From Bacteroides sp. (GTDB taxonomy: Bacteria; Bacteroidota; Bacteroidia; Bacteroidales; Bacteroidaceae), in the NCBI GenBank assembly GCA_030151845.1, contig JASLCM010000091.1, positions 1 to 13,312 of the forward strand: DNA of 13,312 nucleotides. Reading direction: 5' to 3'. Positions within the stretch are counted from its first letter, which is position 1, and every line of letters begins with the position of its first letter. Of this stretch, positions 1-6,474 are shown piece after piece. The notes below the pieces were generated by a model. It was not told the origin of the DNA. It made no database searches and saw only the letters and a list, made by a program, of their open reading frames with translations. Position numbers and translations under genes: made by a program.

Positions 1-720
1 GAGAGAACACCATGGAGCTAGAAATAAACTACAACTCGCTCCTGAAGAACCCGAAGGTAAAAGAAGAGAAGGATTGCATAAAAACAGCTCTACAAGCTTA
101 ACAAAAGGCTTTTTAAGTCGATTGCAGCCCTCTCTATTCATTCCCAACAGAGCAGCAACCTTGTCTGTCAGTAGCCAAGGAGGCCTCCGCTATGCCCAAA
201 ATATCCAACTTTTCCGCTCAACTTTAGAGCCAGGAAGCCACCTTCTATAACCCATTCTCTACCGTTTTAACAATCACTTAAACGGAGATACAAGCGATTA
301 AGACGACTAACCCTTTAGAGGCAGAATGAGTCGGCTTTACTTCTATCTATACACTCCCTTTAAAGCTTTTCACCACTCTATTCCTATCGTTTCTCCTGCA
401 AGCAACAAGCTTTGCAGTGAAAACACTTTGGCAGGGGCTATGTTCCTTTTACTCCTCATAAAGATTGCTAGGTTCAATCTCTCCAAAAGAAGCGAACAGG
501 GAGAGGCTAAAAGGGTAAAATCTCTCCAGAACAAGAGATCTACAACTCTACACTATAAGCTCATTTCCTTGCTCTTTTTAACCCAACACGGAGAGTCTCT
601 CATGAAATCGATAAAATTACACCTCTTTCAGAAAACGATACTGGCTAATAAAAAAGAAGAAGCAGAGCAATCACCTTTAGAGCGGGCACATTTTCTCTCC
701 CTCTCAATTTAATCCAAATC
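1..720. other. Stretch without a recognisable gene
   Basis: No recognisable protein is encoded here. On the plus strand the frame starting at base 2 is open from the window edge to a stop at 248-250, has further stops at 299 and 308, then stays open from an ATG at 326 to 712 (128 codons). The predicted peptide is rich in Leu, Ser and Lys with no motif I know, and no -7 promoter element precedes the ATG. A short open stretch at 3-101 in another plus frame and one on the minus strand below about base 189 are equally plausible as ends of a gene cut by the edge. Base composition is similar to the coding parts and unlike the AT-rich region that follows, so decayed coding DNA is possible. Confidence 0.5.
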
Positions 721-775
721 ACCTCTTTAAATATACATTTGTATTACTAAAAACTTTATATCTGTAATAATTACA

Positions 776-806
776 TTTGTAAAAGCGCTTACTTGCTTTA
801 CCTTTG
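776..806 (+). promoter_or_regulatory. Near-consensus Bacteroidetes promoter inside the AT-rich region
   Basis: TTTG at 776-779 and TACCTTTG at 799-806 are separated by 19 bp, matching the housekeeping sigma consensus of Bacteroidetes (TTTG, about 19-21 bp, TAnnTTTG). Transcription would start near 813-815. No reading frame follows closely, so the product would be non-coding or a long leader. Confidence 0.45.
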
Positions 807-812
807 TAATAT

Positions 813-902
813 TAAACCGCTCATTTCACTTTAATAATAGCTAACTTTATCTTTGTATTATTACATATCTCAACGAAAGGAGAGGGGATATTCCCTTTTT
901 TA
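813..902 (+). ncRNA. Candidate small RNA of about 90 nt
   Basis: The stretch lies between a near-consensus promoter (776-806) and a hairpin followed by a T run (879-901). It has no reading frame of note. A second -7 match at 848-855 lies inside it and would give a shorter form. I do not recognise an RNA family. This is an inference from promoter and terminator placement only. Confidence 0.25.
879..901 (+). terminator. Hairpin with T run, possible intrinsic terminator
   Basis: The core GGGA-TAT-TCCC (885-895) is extended by A-T and G-T pairs to about 10 bp (879-888 with 892-901), and the right arm runs into TTTTTT at 896-901. The three-base loop and U-rich end fit a rho-independent terminator. 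The outer stem depends on wobble pairs, so strength is uncertain. Confidence 0.4.
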
Positions 903-1107
903 TTAAGGCAACAACTACATAAAACCCAATTATTTATATCAATTAATTAAAGTTATACTCTAATAATAACATCTATTATTAGATAACATTTGTATTTTTA
1001 TGGCTTTACAGCCTTTTTAAATTATATTATATACTGATTACCAGTAAGTTATAAGAATTTGTTAAAGTGCATATAGATGTTAATATCAGCTATATTTAAC
1101 AGTTATC

Positions 1108-1127
1108 ACAAAAGTAATCACTTTTGT
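1108..1127. promoter_or_regulatory. 20-bp palindrome, candidate operator
   Basis: ACAAAAGT (1108-1115) and ACTTTTGT (1120-1127) form a perfect 8-bp inverted repeat around a 4-bp spacer, AATC. Size and symmetry suit a dimeric helix-turn-helix protein. It lies about 100 bp upstream of the putative promoter of the XRE regulator gene and overlaps a minus-strand -7 match at 1109-1116. Autoregulation is a guess from position. Confidence 0.4.
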
Positions 1128-1141
1128 AATAAAACATATCC

Positions 1142-1173
1142 TTCACAAAGGTAAAGTATATTCTTTTTGTGAA
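1142..1173. promoter_or_regulatory. Inverted TTCACAAA/TTTGTGAA pair
   Basis: TTCACAAA (1142-1149) and TTTGTGAA (1166-1173) are exact inverted copies with a 16-bp spacer. A third copy, TTTGTGAA at 1232-1239, overlaps the -7 element of the XRE gene promoter, and the related TCACAAA occurs at 1106-1112. The shared half-site suggests one protein binding several places around the promoter. It could also reflect reuse of the TTTG promoter word. Confidence 0.35.
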
Positions 1174-1202
1174 TTATTAGTTTTGTAAAAAAGGCGATAC
1201 AG

Positions 1203-1235
1203 TTGTATATATTCTCAAATAAGTTTATATCTTTG
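1203..1235 (+). promoter_or_regulatory. Putative promoter of the XRE regulator gene
   Basis: TATCTTTG at 1228-1235 matches the Bacteroidetes -7 element exactly. A partial -33 element, TTG, lies at 1203-1205 with a 22-bp spacer, slightly long. The expected transcription start, near 1242, lies downstream of a possible GTG start at 1235, so translation should begin at the ATG at 1277. Confidence 0.55.
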
Positions 1236-1276
1236 TGAAAAGAAGGAAATACTACGCTACACTTGAGTTTGGAACG

Positions 1277-1732
1277 ATGGAAGATATTAGTAAGAGAATC
1301 AAACACTTAATGGAAAATGAAGATTTAACAGCAGGAGCCTTTGCCGACAAGATAGGTGTCCAGCAATCTACTGTATCTCACACACTTACAGGTCGAAACA
1401 ATCCAAGTCTAGACTTCATTATGAAGGTTCACCAGGCATTTAATTACATCAATTTGGACTGGCTTCTTTACGGAAGTGGAGAGATGATAACTCAGCAAGA
1501 GAAGAGTCCAACCCCTCCAAATGCTAATTTATTTAACGGAAATGCGCAAAATGTGTCCCATCCTGCAATCTTTTTGGAAAACTGCAAGGATATGGCCTTA
1601 GAGAACCTTGAAAAAGTAGCAGAAAAGCCTAAACAACAAGAGGTTAGATACATAGAAAAGCCTCCCAAGCGAATTACAGAGATACGCGTTTTTTACGACG
1701 ATAACACGTACGAGATCTTCAAAATGGAATAA
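1277..1732 (+). CDS. XRE-family helix-turn-helix transcriptional regulator
   Basis: Small DNA-binding protein of 151 residues with an N-terminal Cro/C1-type helix-turn-helix at about residues 1-65. The first HTH helix is near 20-28 (AFADKIGV), the recognition helix near 30-39 (QQSTVSHTLTGR), and NPSLDFIMK and INLDWLLYGSGEM complete the fold. A Pro/Asn/Gln-rich linker follows (about 73-130), then a short C-terminal segment, RITEIRVFYDDNTYEIFK, that may form a beta hairpin, perhaps for dimerisation. I chose the ATG at 1277 because a GTG 42 bases upstream overlaps the -7 promoter element and the extra residues add nothing to the domain. It may bind the inverted repeats upstream (autoregulation) or control the downstream pyrKD unit; neither is shown by the sequence. 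The target is unknown. Confidence is high for the fold, low for the role. Confidence 0.9.
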   Translation: MEDISKRIKHLMENEDLTAGAFADKIGVQQSTVSHTLTGRNNPSLDFIMKVHQAFNYINLDWLLYGSGEMITQQEKSPTPPNANLFNGNAQNVSHPAIFLENCKDMALENLEKVAEKPKQQEVRYIEKPPKRITEIRVFYDDNTYEIFKME

Positions 1733-1768
1733 AGAGGCTAAAAAACCCACTATTCTCTCCAAAAAGGC

Positions 1769-1776
1769 TATCTTTG
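1769..1776 (+). promoter_or_regulatory. -7 promoter element for pyrKD
   Basis: TATCTTTG matches TAnnTTTG and lies 35 bp before the pyrK ATG, giving a leader of about 30 nt. No clear -33 TTTG is seen at the right distance, so the promoter may be weak or helped by an activator. Confidence 0.5.
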
Positions 1777-1812
1777 TATTCCGAAATAATAACAACACTA
1801 TATTTCGGTATA
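1777..1812 (+). promoter_or_regulatory. Inverted repeat spanning the pyrK leader and start codon
   Basis: TATTCCGAAATA (1777-1788) and TATTTCGGTATA (1801-1812) pair at 11 of 12 positions around a 12-nt spacer; the inner 8 bp (CCGAAATA/TATTTCGG) are perfect. The repeat begins right after the -7 element and ends on the A of the pyrK ATG. It could be an operator covering the transcription start or an RNA hairpin masking the start codon. Confidence 0.45.
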
Positions 1813-2588
1813 TGAAAAAACATATTTTAGACTTAACGGTTACTAGCAATGAGCAATTAAGTAGCAATTACATCTTATTGAAATTAACCGCAACTACTCA
1901 ACTTCCATCCATGTCTCCCGGACAATTTGCACAACTACGTGTGGATGGCTCTCAAACTACTTTTTTACGAAGACCCATCTCAATTAACCTCATCGACGAG
2001 GATAAAAATGAGGTATGGTTTCTCATTCAAACCATTGGTGATGGAACAAAAGCCTTAGCCAAGCTACGTGTTGGCGACTCGCTCAATGTTGTTCTTCCGC
2101 TAGGAAATCATTTTACCTATCCAACAGAGCCAAATGCTAGTCCCCTGCTTATTGGTGGTGGTGTAGGAATTGCCCCTTTGTTGCTCTTGGGAAGAGAGTT
2201 AAGTAAAAAAGGAATCACCCCTAGTTTCCTGTTGGGTGCAAGAAGTAAAGAAGACCTGTTGGAGTTAGAGGAGTTTAAAAAATATGGAAAGGTATACACT
2301 ACAACAGAAGATGGTAGCCACGGTGAAAAAGGGTATGTAACTCAACACAGCCTGCTAACAGAGAGAGGTTTCTCTCATCTCTACACCTGCGGACCCAAAC
2401 CAATGATGATGGCTGTAGCCAAATATGCAAAAGCGAACCAGCTTTTTTGTGAGGTTTCGTTAGAAAACACCATGGCTTGTGGCTTTGGAGCCTGCCTTTG
2501 CTGTGTTGAAAAGACCGATAAAGGACATGTTTGTGCTTGTACCGAAGGACCTGTGTTTAACATAAATCAATTAGTATGGCCAATTTAG
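1812..2588 (+). CDS. pyrK: Dihydroorotate dehydrogenase B, electron-transfer subunit
   Basis: PyrK passes electrons from dihydroorotate oxidation in PyrD through a [2Fe-2S] cluster and FAD to NAD+, in the cytoplasm, as part of UMP synthesis. The 258 residues show the ferredoxin-reductase order. An FAD-binding barrel has RRPISI at 53-58. The NAD-binding half starts with GGGVGIAPLL at 115-124 and has TCGPKPM at 192-198. A C-terminal cluster motif carries ligands probably C223, C228, C231 and C243, just before EGPVF. C230 and C241 are extra cysteines next to the ligands, so the fourth ligand is less certain than usual. Length fits the family. The stop overlaps the pyrD start by 13 bp, which implies translational coupling and fits a heterotetramer. 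The start follows a -7 element and an inverted repeat that could regulate it. Confidence 0.96.
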   Translation: MKKHILDLTVTSNEQLSSNYILLKLTATTQLPSMSPGQFAQLRVDGSQTTFLRRPISINLIDEDKNEVWFLIQTIGDGTKALAKLRVGDSLNVVLPLGNHFTYPTEPNASPLLIGGGVGIAPLLLLGRELSKKGITPSFLLGARSKEDLLELEEFKKYGKVYTTTEDGSHGEKGYVTQHSLLTERGFSHLYTCGPKPMMMAVAKYAKANQLFCEVSLENTMACGFGACLCCVEKTDKGHVCACTEGPVFNINQLVWPI

Positions 2589-3490
2589 AGGTAAGCATTG
2601 GAGCGTTAAAGTTAAAAAACCCCATCATGACCGCTTCTGGAACATTTGGGTATGGCGAGGAGTTTGCAGATTTCATAGACCTCTCTCAACTTGGAGGTAT
2701 TCTTGTGAAGGGAACCACTTTGCACCATCGGGAGGGGAATCCCTATCCACGAATGGCAGAGACTCCATCTGGAATGTTAAATGCAGTGGGGTTACAAAAC
2801 AAGGGGGTTCATTACTTTGCCGAAAAGATATACCCACGCATTAAATCGATCGATAGTGAGCTTATTGTTAATGTCTCTGGCTCGACCATCGAAGAGTATG
2901 TAAAAACAGCAGAGGTTGTCAATGAACTAGACAAAATCCCAGCCATTGAGCTAAATATCTCTTGCCCCAATGTTAAAGAGGGTGGCATGGCCTTTGGTGT
3001 ATCTGCCTGCCATGCAACAGAGGTGATTGAAGCAGTAAGAGCAGTCTACAAGAAGACACTAATCGTAAAGCTCTCTCCCAACGTAACCGACATTACCGAA
3101 ATAGCCAAAGCAGCAGAAGGTGCTGGAGCAGATAGCGTATCCCTAATCAATACCCTATTAGGAATGGCAATTGATGCAGAGAGTCAGCGTCCGCTACTTT
3201 CTACCATCACAGGAGGGCTCTCTGGACCCGCTGTTAAGCCTGTAGCCCTACGAATGGTATGGCAGGTTGCCCAAGCAGTAAAAATCCCTGTAATTGGCAT
3301 AGGTGGTATCATGAATTGGAGAGATGCTGTAGAGTTCCTACTTGCTGGAGCCACAGCTGTACAAATAGGAACTGGAAACTTTGTAGATCCAGCAGCAACC
3401 GTGAACACATTAAACGGATTAGAAGAGTACCTCGACAGACACAATTATCAATCGGTAACCGAGCTTATTGGTGCTTTAAAAGTGGGATAA
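2576..3490 (+). CDS. pyrD: Dihydroorotate dehydrogenase B, catalytic subunit (class 1B)
   Basis: This FMN enzyme oxidises dihydroorotate to orotate, the fourth step of pyrimidine synthesis; as class 1B it works with PyrK and NAD+ and is cytosolic. The 304 residues form one TIM barrel. Visible motifs are TASGTFGYG at 19-27, K45 near the FMN, NAVGLQN at 69-75, NISCPNVKEGG at 127-137 with C130 as the catalytic base, K165 in IVKLSPN, GGLSGPAVKP at 213-222, and the phosphate-binding GIGGI (241-245) and GTGNF (265-269). Cys rather than Ser as base, and the pyrK gene directly upstream, separate it from the quinone-linked class 2 enzyme. The start ATG lies inside the end of pyrK. A strong palindromic terminator follows the stop by 21 bp. 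Confidence 0.97.
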   Translation: MANLEVSIGALKLKNPIMTASGTFGYGEEFADFIDLSQLGGILVKGTTLHHREGNPYPRMAETPSGMLNAVGLQNKGVHYFAEKIYPRIKSIDSELIVNVSGSTIEEYVKTAEVVNELDKIPAIELNISCPNVKEGGMAFGVSACHATEVIEAVRAVYKKTLIVKLSPNVTDITEIAKAAEGAGADSVSLINTLLGMAIDAESQRPLLSTITGGLSGPAVKPVALRMVWQVAQAVKIPVIGIGGIMNWRDAVEFLLAGATAVQIGTGNFVDPAATVNTLNGLEEYLDRHNYQSVTELIGALKVG

Positions 3491-3511
3491 TAGCCACGAA
3501 GTTCACTTCAT

Positions 3512-3545
3512 AAAAAGAGGTTTTTCAATTGAAAAACCTCTTTTT
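3512..3545. terminator. Bidirectional intrinsic terminator between pyrD and trmD
   Basis: A perfect 34-bp palindrome: AAAAAGAGGTTTTTCAA is mirrored around the CAATTG centre at 3526-3531. The A run on one side and T run on the other give a U tail in both directions. It lies between the converging genes pyrD (plus) and trmD (minus) and can end both transcripts. Confidence 0.9.
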
Positions 3546-3619
3546 GTATCGAATAAGTATACCTTGTTTGTGAATAATTACTCACGCTCTTCAAGATATC
3601 CTTTCATGCATAAATATGC

Positions 3620-4294
3620 TTATTTCAATAAATCGGGACGCAACCGCTTGGTACGCTCTACCGACTGCTGCAATTCCCACTCTTTGATCTTCGCCTCATG
3701 CCCAGAGAGCAATACATCGGGAACCTTCCACCCCTTATAGTTGGCCGGACGTGTATAGACAGGGGCTGCAAGAAGATTATCTTGGAAAGAGTCCGATAAT
3801 GCCGATTGCTCATCAGAGATTGTTCCAGGAATTAACCGAACGATGGCATCAGAAATGACCGCAGCAGCGAGCTCTCCACCGGTAAGTACATAATCGCCTA
3901 TACTGATCTCTTTGGTGATTAAATGTTCCCGTATGCGGTAATCTATCCCTTTAAAGTGCCCGCAAAGAATTATTAGGTTCTTTTTCATCGATAAGCTATT
4001 GGCCATGGGTTGGTCAAACTGCTCTCCATCGGGAGTGGTAAAAATAATATCGTCATATTCTCGTTCACTCTTTAGGTGGTTAATACAACGTTCAATGGGC
4101 TCAACCTTCATCACCATTCCAGCAAAACCGCCATAAGGGTAATCGTCTACCCGTCGGTGTTTGTCTTCTGTATACTCCCTGAGGTGGTGCAGATGAATCT
4201 CTACAAGTCCTTTGTCTTGAGCACGTTTAAGTATGGAATGCGAAAAAAAGCCCTCTATAAGTTCGGGCAAAACCGTTATAATATCGATGCGCAT
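3620..4294 (-). CDS. trmD: tRNA (guanine-N1-)-methyltransferase
   Basis: TrmD methylates G37 next to the anticodon of several tRNAs using S-adenosylmethionine, preventing frameshifts; it acts in the cytoplasm as a knotted dimer of the SPOUT class. The 224 residues show VDDYPYGGFAGMVM (49-62), TTPDG (86-90), the knot segment with CGHFKGIDYR (111-120) and SIGDYVLTGGEL (131-142), R153 in VRLIPG, and DSFQDNLLAAPVYTRP (168-183). D168 is the likely general base, aligned by eye to E. coli Asp169. Next comes VPDVLLSGHEAKI. The protein is shorter than the 255-residue E. coli enzyme because the C-terminal tail is missing; the knot and catalytic residues are intact. It stands alone, without the rimM-rplS neighbours common in other phyla, and is divergent from ligA. 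Confidence 0.97.
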   Translation of the reverse strand: MRIDIITVLPELIEGFFSHSILKRAQDKGLVEIHLHHLREYTEDKHRRVDDYPYGGFAGMVMKVEPIERCINHLKSEREYDDIIFTTPDGEQFDQPMANSLSMKKNLIILCGHFKGIDYRIREHLITKEISIGDYVLTGGELAAAVISDAIVRLIPGTISDEQSALSDSFQDNLLAAPVYTRPANYKGWKVPDVLLSGHEAKIKEWELQQSVERTKRLRPDLLK

Positions 4295-4311
4295 AGTCTC
4301 TTAATTTTCTG

Positions 4312-4319
4312 CAAAAATA
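4312..4319 (-). promoter_or_regulatory. -7 promoter element for trmD
   Basis: On the minus strand this reads TATTTTTG, a match to TAnnTTTG, ending 17 bp before the trmD start codon. The leader would be only about 10 nt. It lies back to back with the ligA element at 4342-4349, so the two divergent promoters share about 80 bp and may compete. Confidence 0.5.
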
Positions 4320-4341
4320 GCAATAATCAAAGAGAAACACT

Positions 4342-4349
4342 TATTTTTG
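4342..4349 (+). promoter_or_regulatory. -7 promoter element for ligA
   Basis: TATTTTTG matches TAnnTTTG, 23 bp before the ligA ATG. A purine-rich GAAAGGAAA at 4362-4370 could help ribosome binding. No clear -33 element is seen. Confidence 0.5.
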
Positions 4350-4372
4350 TGTAAAACAATCGAAAGGAAACT

Positions 4373-6370
4373 ATGTCGGTACAAGCAAAGATAGAAGAGC
4401 TTCGCGAGAAGCTTCATCACCATAATCACACCTATTACGTATTAAATGCTCCAGAAATAAGCGACCAAGAGTTTGATAAACTCATGCGTGAACTTCAAGA
4501 TTTGGAGAAGGCACACCCCGAGTTTGCCGATGAAAACTCACCAACCAGGCGAATTGGAAGTGACATCGACCATAAATTTACGCAGGTAACTCATCAATAC
4601 CCCATGCTGTCGTTAAGCAACACCTACTCGGAAGAGGAGGTTGCCGATTTTTACCAGCGAGTAGCAAAGGCTTTGAATGAACCTTTTGAGATATGCTGCG
4701 AACTAAAATTCGACGGTACCTCCATCTCCTTAACCTACGAAGAGGGAGAGCTGGTGCAGGCGGTTACGCGTGGTGATGGAACAGAGGGTGATGTGGTTAC
4801 AGAGAATGTGAAGACCATACGTTCGATTCCTCTAAGACTACAAAAGGGGAATTACCCCAGTTTATTTGAGATTCGTGGAGAAATTTTGATGCCTTGGGCT
4901 GTTTTCGACCGACTCAATGAGGAGCGTGAGGCGCGTGAGGAGACGCTTTTTGCCAATCCTAGGAATGCGGCTGCTGGAACCTTAAAGCTTCAAAACTCCA
5001 GTTTAGTTGCAAAAAGAGAGCTAGATGCTTATCTCTATTACTTATTGGGCGATAATCTTCCACACGATACGCATTACGAAAACTTGAAGGAGGCTGAAAG
5101 CTGGGGGTTTAAGACCTCTAAGGATACCAAAAAATGTACAACCCTACAGGAGATATACGACTATCTTCACCACTGGGACATCGCCCGAAAAGAGCTACCT
5201 GTTGCCACCGATGGGGTGGTTTTGAAGGTGAATAGTCTGGCTCAACAGGAGCAGTTGGGTTACACGGCTAAGTCGCCTCGCTGGGCCATTGCCTACAAGT
5301 TCCAAGCAGAGCGTGCATTGACCCGACTCAATAAGGTCTCCTACCAGGTGGGAAGAACAGGGGCTGTCACACCAGTGGCAAATCTCGATCCGGTTCAACT
5401 TTCGGGAACTGTGGTTCGCCGAGCCTCTCTCCACAATGAGGATATTATTCAGAATCTAGATCTTCACATTGGGGATATGGTTTATGTGGAAAAGGGAGGT
5501 GAGATTATACCGAAGATTACAGCAGTAGATCTTTCGGCAAGGGGGATGTTATTGGGAGATAAGGTGCAGTTCATCACTCATTGCCCCGAATGCAAAACGC
5601 CCTTGATTCGTTACGAGGGAGAGGCAGCTCACTATTGCCCCAATGATACCGCCTGTCCGCCTCAAATTAAAGGTAGAATTGAGCATTTTATCAGCAGAAA
5701 GGCAATGAATATCGACGGACTAGGTCCTGAAACTGTGGATCAGTTCTACTCCTTGGGACTTATTGCTACTCCGGCAGATCTATACCGCCTCACTAAAGAA
5801 CAGCTCATTGGTTTGGAGCGGATGCAGGAGCGATCGGCCACCCGACTCATTAAAGGGATTGAGGCTAGCAAACAGGTTCCTTACGCACGGGTACTATTTG
5901 CTCTTGGTATTCGCTTTGTGGGAGAGACTGTTGCCAAGAAGCTAGTTATGGAGTTCCCCACCATTGAGGAGCTTGTTGCTGCAGACTATGACAAGCTTAT
6001 TGCTGTTGATGAGATTGGAGATCGAATTGCAAAAAGCTTACTGGCCTACTTCTCGAATGCTGAGAATTTGAAGCAGGTAGAGGAGCTTAAAGCTGCAGGA
6101 GTTCAATTTCAGCTTGCCGAAGATGCTGCTCCTGTGAGCAACAAACTGGCCAACCAATCTGTTGTGATTAGTGGGGTCTTTAAACTACACTCTCGCAATG
6201 AATATAAAGAGATGATTGAGAAAAATGGAGGAAAGAATGTTGGAAGCATCTCCTCCAAAACAAGTTTCATCTTAGCAGGCGAAAATATGGGTCCGGCAAA
6301 ACTTGAAAGAGCCCAAAAACTAGGTATCGAAATTATTAACGAAGAGGAGTTTTTAACACGAATTAGCTAA
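4373..6370 (+). CDS. ligA: NAD+-dependent DNA ligase
   Basis: LigA seals single-strand nicks in DNA, using NAD+ to form a lysine-AMP intermediate; it joins Okazaki fragments and completes excision repair. All family domains are present in 665 residues. The NMN-binding Ia region carries YY at 21-22. The adenylation domain has the nucleotidyl lysine K112 in ELKFDG, followed by RGDGTEGDVVTEN (133-145), EIRGEI, NPRNAAAGTLK (195-205) and DGVVLKVN (280-287). The OB fold has GRTGAVTPVA (327-336). A four-Cys zinc site is at C404, C407, C422 and C428. Helix-hairpin-helix repeats span about 440-580, including NIDGLGP and LGIRFVGE. A BRCT domain covers about 590-665. No residue known to be essential is missing. 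It has its own promoter and is divergent from trmD. Confidence 0.98.
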   Translation: MSVQAKIEELREKLHHHNHTYYVLNAPEISDQEFDKLMRELQDLEKAHPEFADENSPTRRIGSDIDHKFTQVTHQYPMLSLSNTYSEEEVADFYQRVAKALNEPFEICCELKFDGTSISLTYEEGELVQAVTRGDGTEGDVVTENVKTIRSIPLRLQKGNYPSLFEIRGEILMPWAVFDRLNEEREAREETLFANPRNAAAGTLKLQNSSLVAKRELDAYLYYLLGDNLPHDTHYENLKEAESWGFKTSKDTKKCTTLQEIYDYLHHWDIARKELPVATDGVVLKVNSLAQQEQLGYTAKSPRWAIAYKFQAERALTRLNKVSYQVGRTGAVTPVANLDPVQLSGTVVRRASLHNEDIIQNLDLHIGDMVYVEKGGEIIPKITAVDLSARGMLLGDKVQFITHCPECKTPLIRYEGEAAHYCPNDTACPPQIKGRIEHFISRKAMNIDGLGPETVDQFYSLGLIATPADLYRLTKEQLIGLERMQERSATRLIKGIEASKQVPYARVLFALGIRFVGETVAKKLVMEFPTIEELVAADYDKLIAVDEIGDRIAKSLLAYFSNAENLKQVEELKAAGVQFQLAEDAAPVSNKLANQSVVISGVFKLHSRNEYKEMIEKNGGKNVGSISSKTSFILAGENMGPAKLERAQKLGIEIINEEEFLTRIS

Positions 6371-6431
6371 TTGAGGGCAATTGAGGCTCACTTTTCATTC
6401 TATAAAATAGTAAGACAATGGAAATTAATTG

Positions 6432-6439
6432 TACATTTG
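6432..6439 (+). promoter_or_regulatory. -7 promoter element for dapA
   Basis: TACATTTG matches TAnnTTTG and lies 35 bp before the dapA ATG, in the 104-bp gap after ligA. It suggests that dapA has its own transcript. No terminator hairpin with a T run is seen after ligA, so read-through is also possible. Confidence 0.5.
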
Positions 6440-6474
6440 CTCTTATCAGTAACAGACTTCTTATTTCATAACTC

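Larger units (their letters stand above)
721..1227. promoter_or_regulatory. AT-rich intergenic control region
   Basis: This gene-free stretch is strongly AT-rich and has stops in all frames. It holds five plus-strand matches to the Bacteroidetes -7 element TAnnTTTG (734-741, 772-779, 799-806, 848-855, 1178-1185), with a sixth just beyond it at 1228-1235. There are two minus-strand matches (1109-1116 and 1146-1153). The longer word TTTGTAA/TTTGTATT/TTTGTGAA recurs many times across it. Palindromic sites lie at 1108-1127 and 1142-1173. It precedes the gene for an XRE-type regulator and is a likely target for it, but that link is inferred. Confidence 0.5.

Noticed and set aside
326..712. Reading frame of 128 codons
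   Set aside because: No recognisable domain, no promoter element before it, and an unusual Leu/Ser/Lys-rich composition. I do not call it a gene; it is described under the first region.
783..790. AAGCGCTT palindrome
   Set aside because: Eight bases only and not repeated; expected by chance at this scale.
720..1230. AT-rich block considered as a replication origin
   Set aside because: I found no proper DnaA boxes in it, only TTATCACA and TGTGAATTA near misses, and no dnaA, dnaN or gidA nearby.
3569..3577. TGTGAATAA, a match to the DnaA box in reverse
   Set aside because: A single box between two genes, with no AT-rich unwinding element or further boxes; not evidence of an origin.
3608..3619. 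GCATAAATATGC palindrome just past the trmD stop
   Set aside because: Five-bp stem with no U tract on either strand; the strong palindrome at 3512-3545 explains termination.
6361..6386. AATTAGCTAATT palindrome and repeated AATTGAGG at the end of ligA
   Set aside because: Short AT-rich symmetry with no T run; too weak for a terminator or a mobile-element mark.
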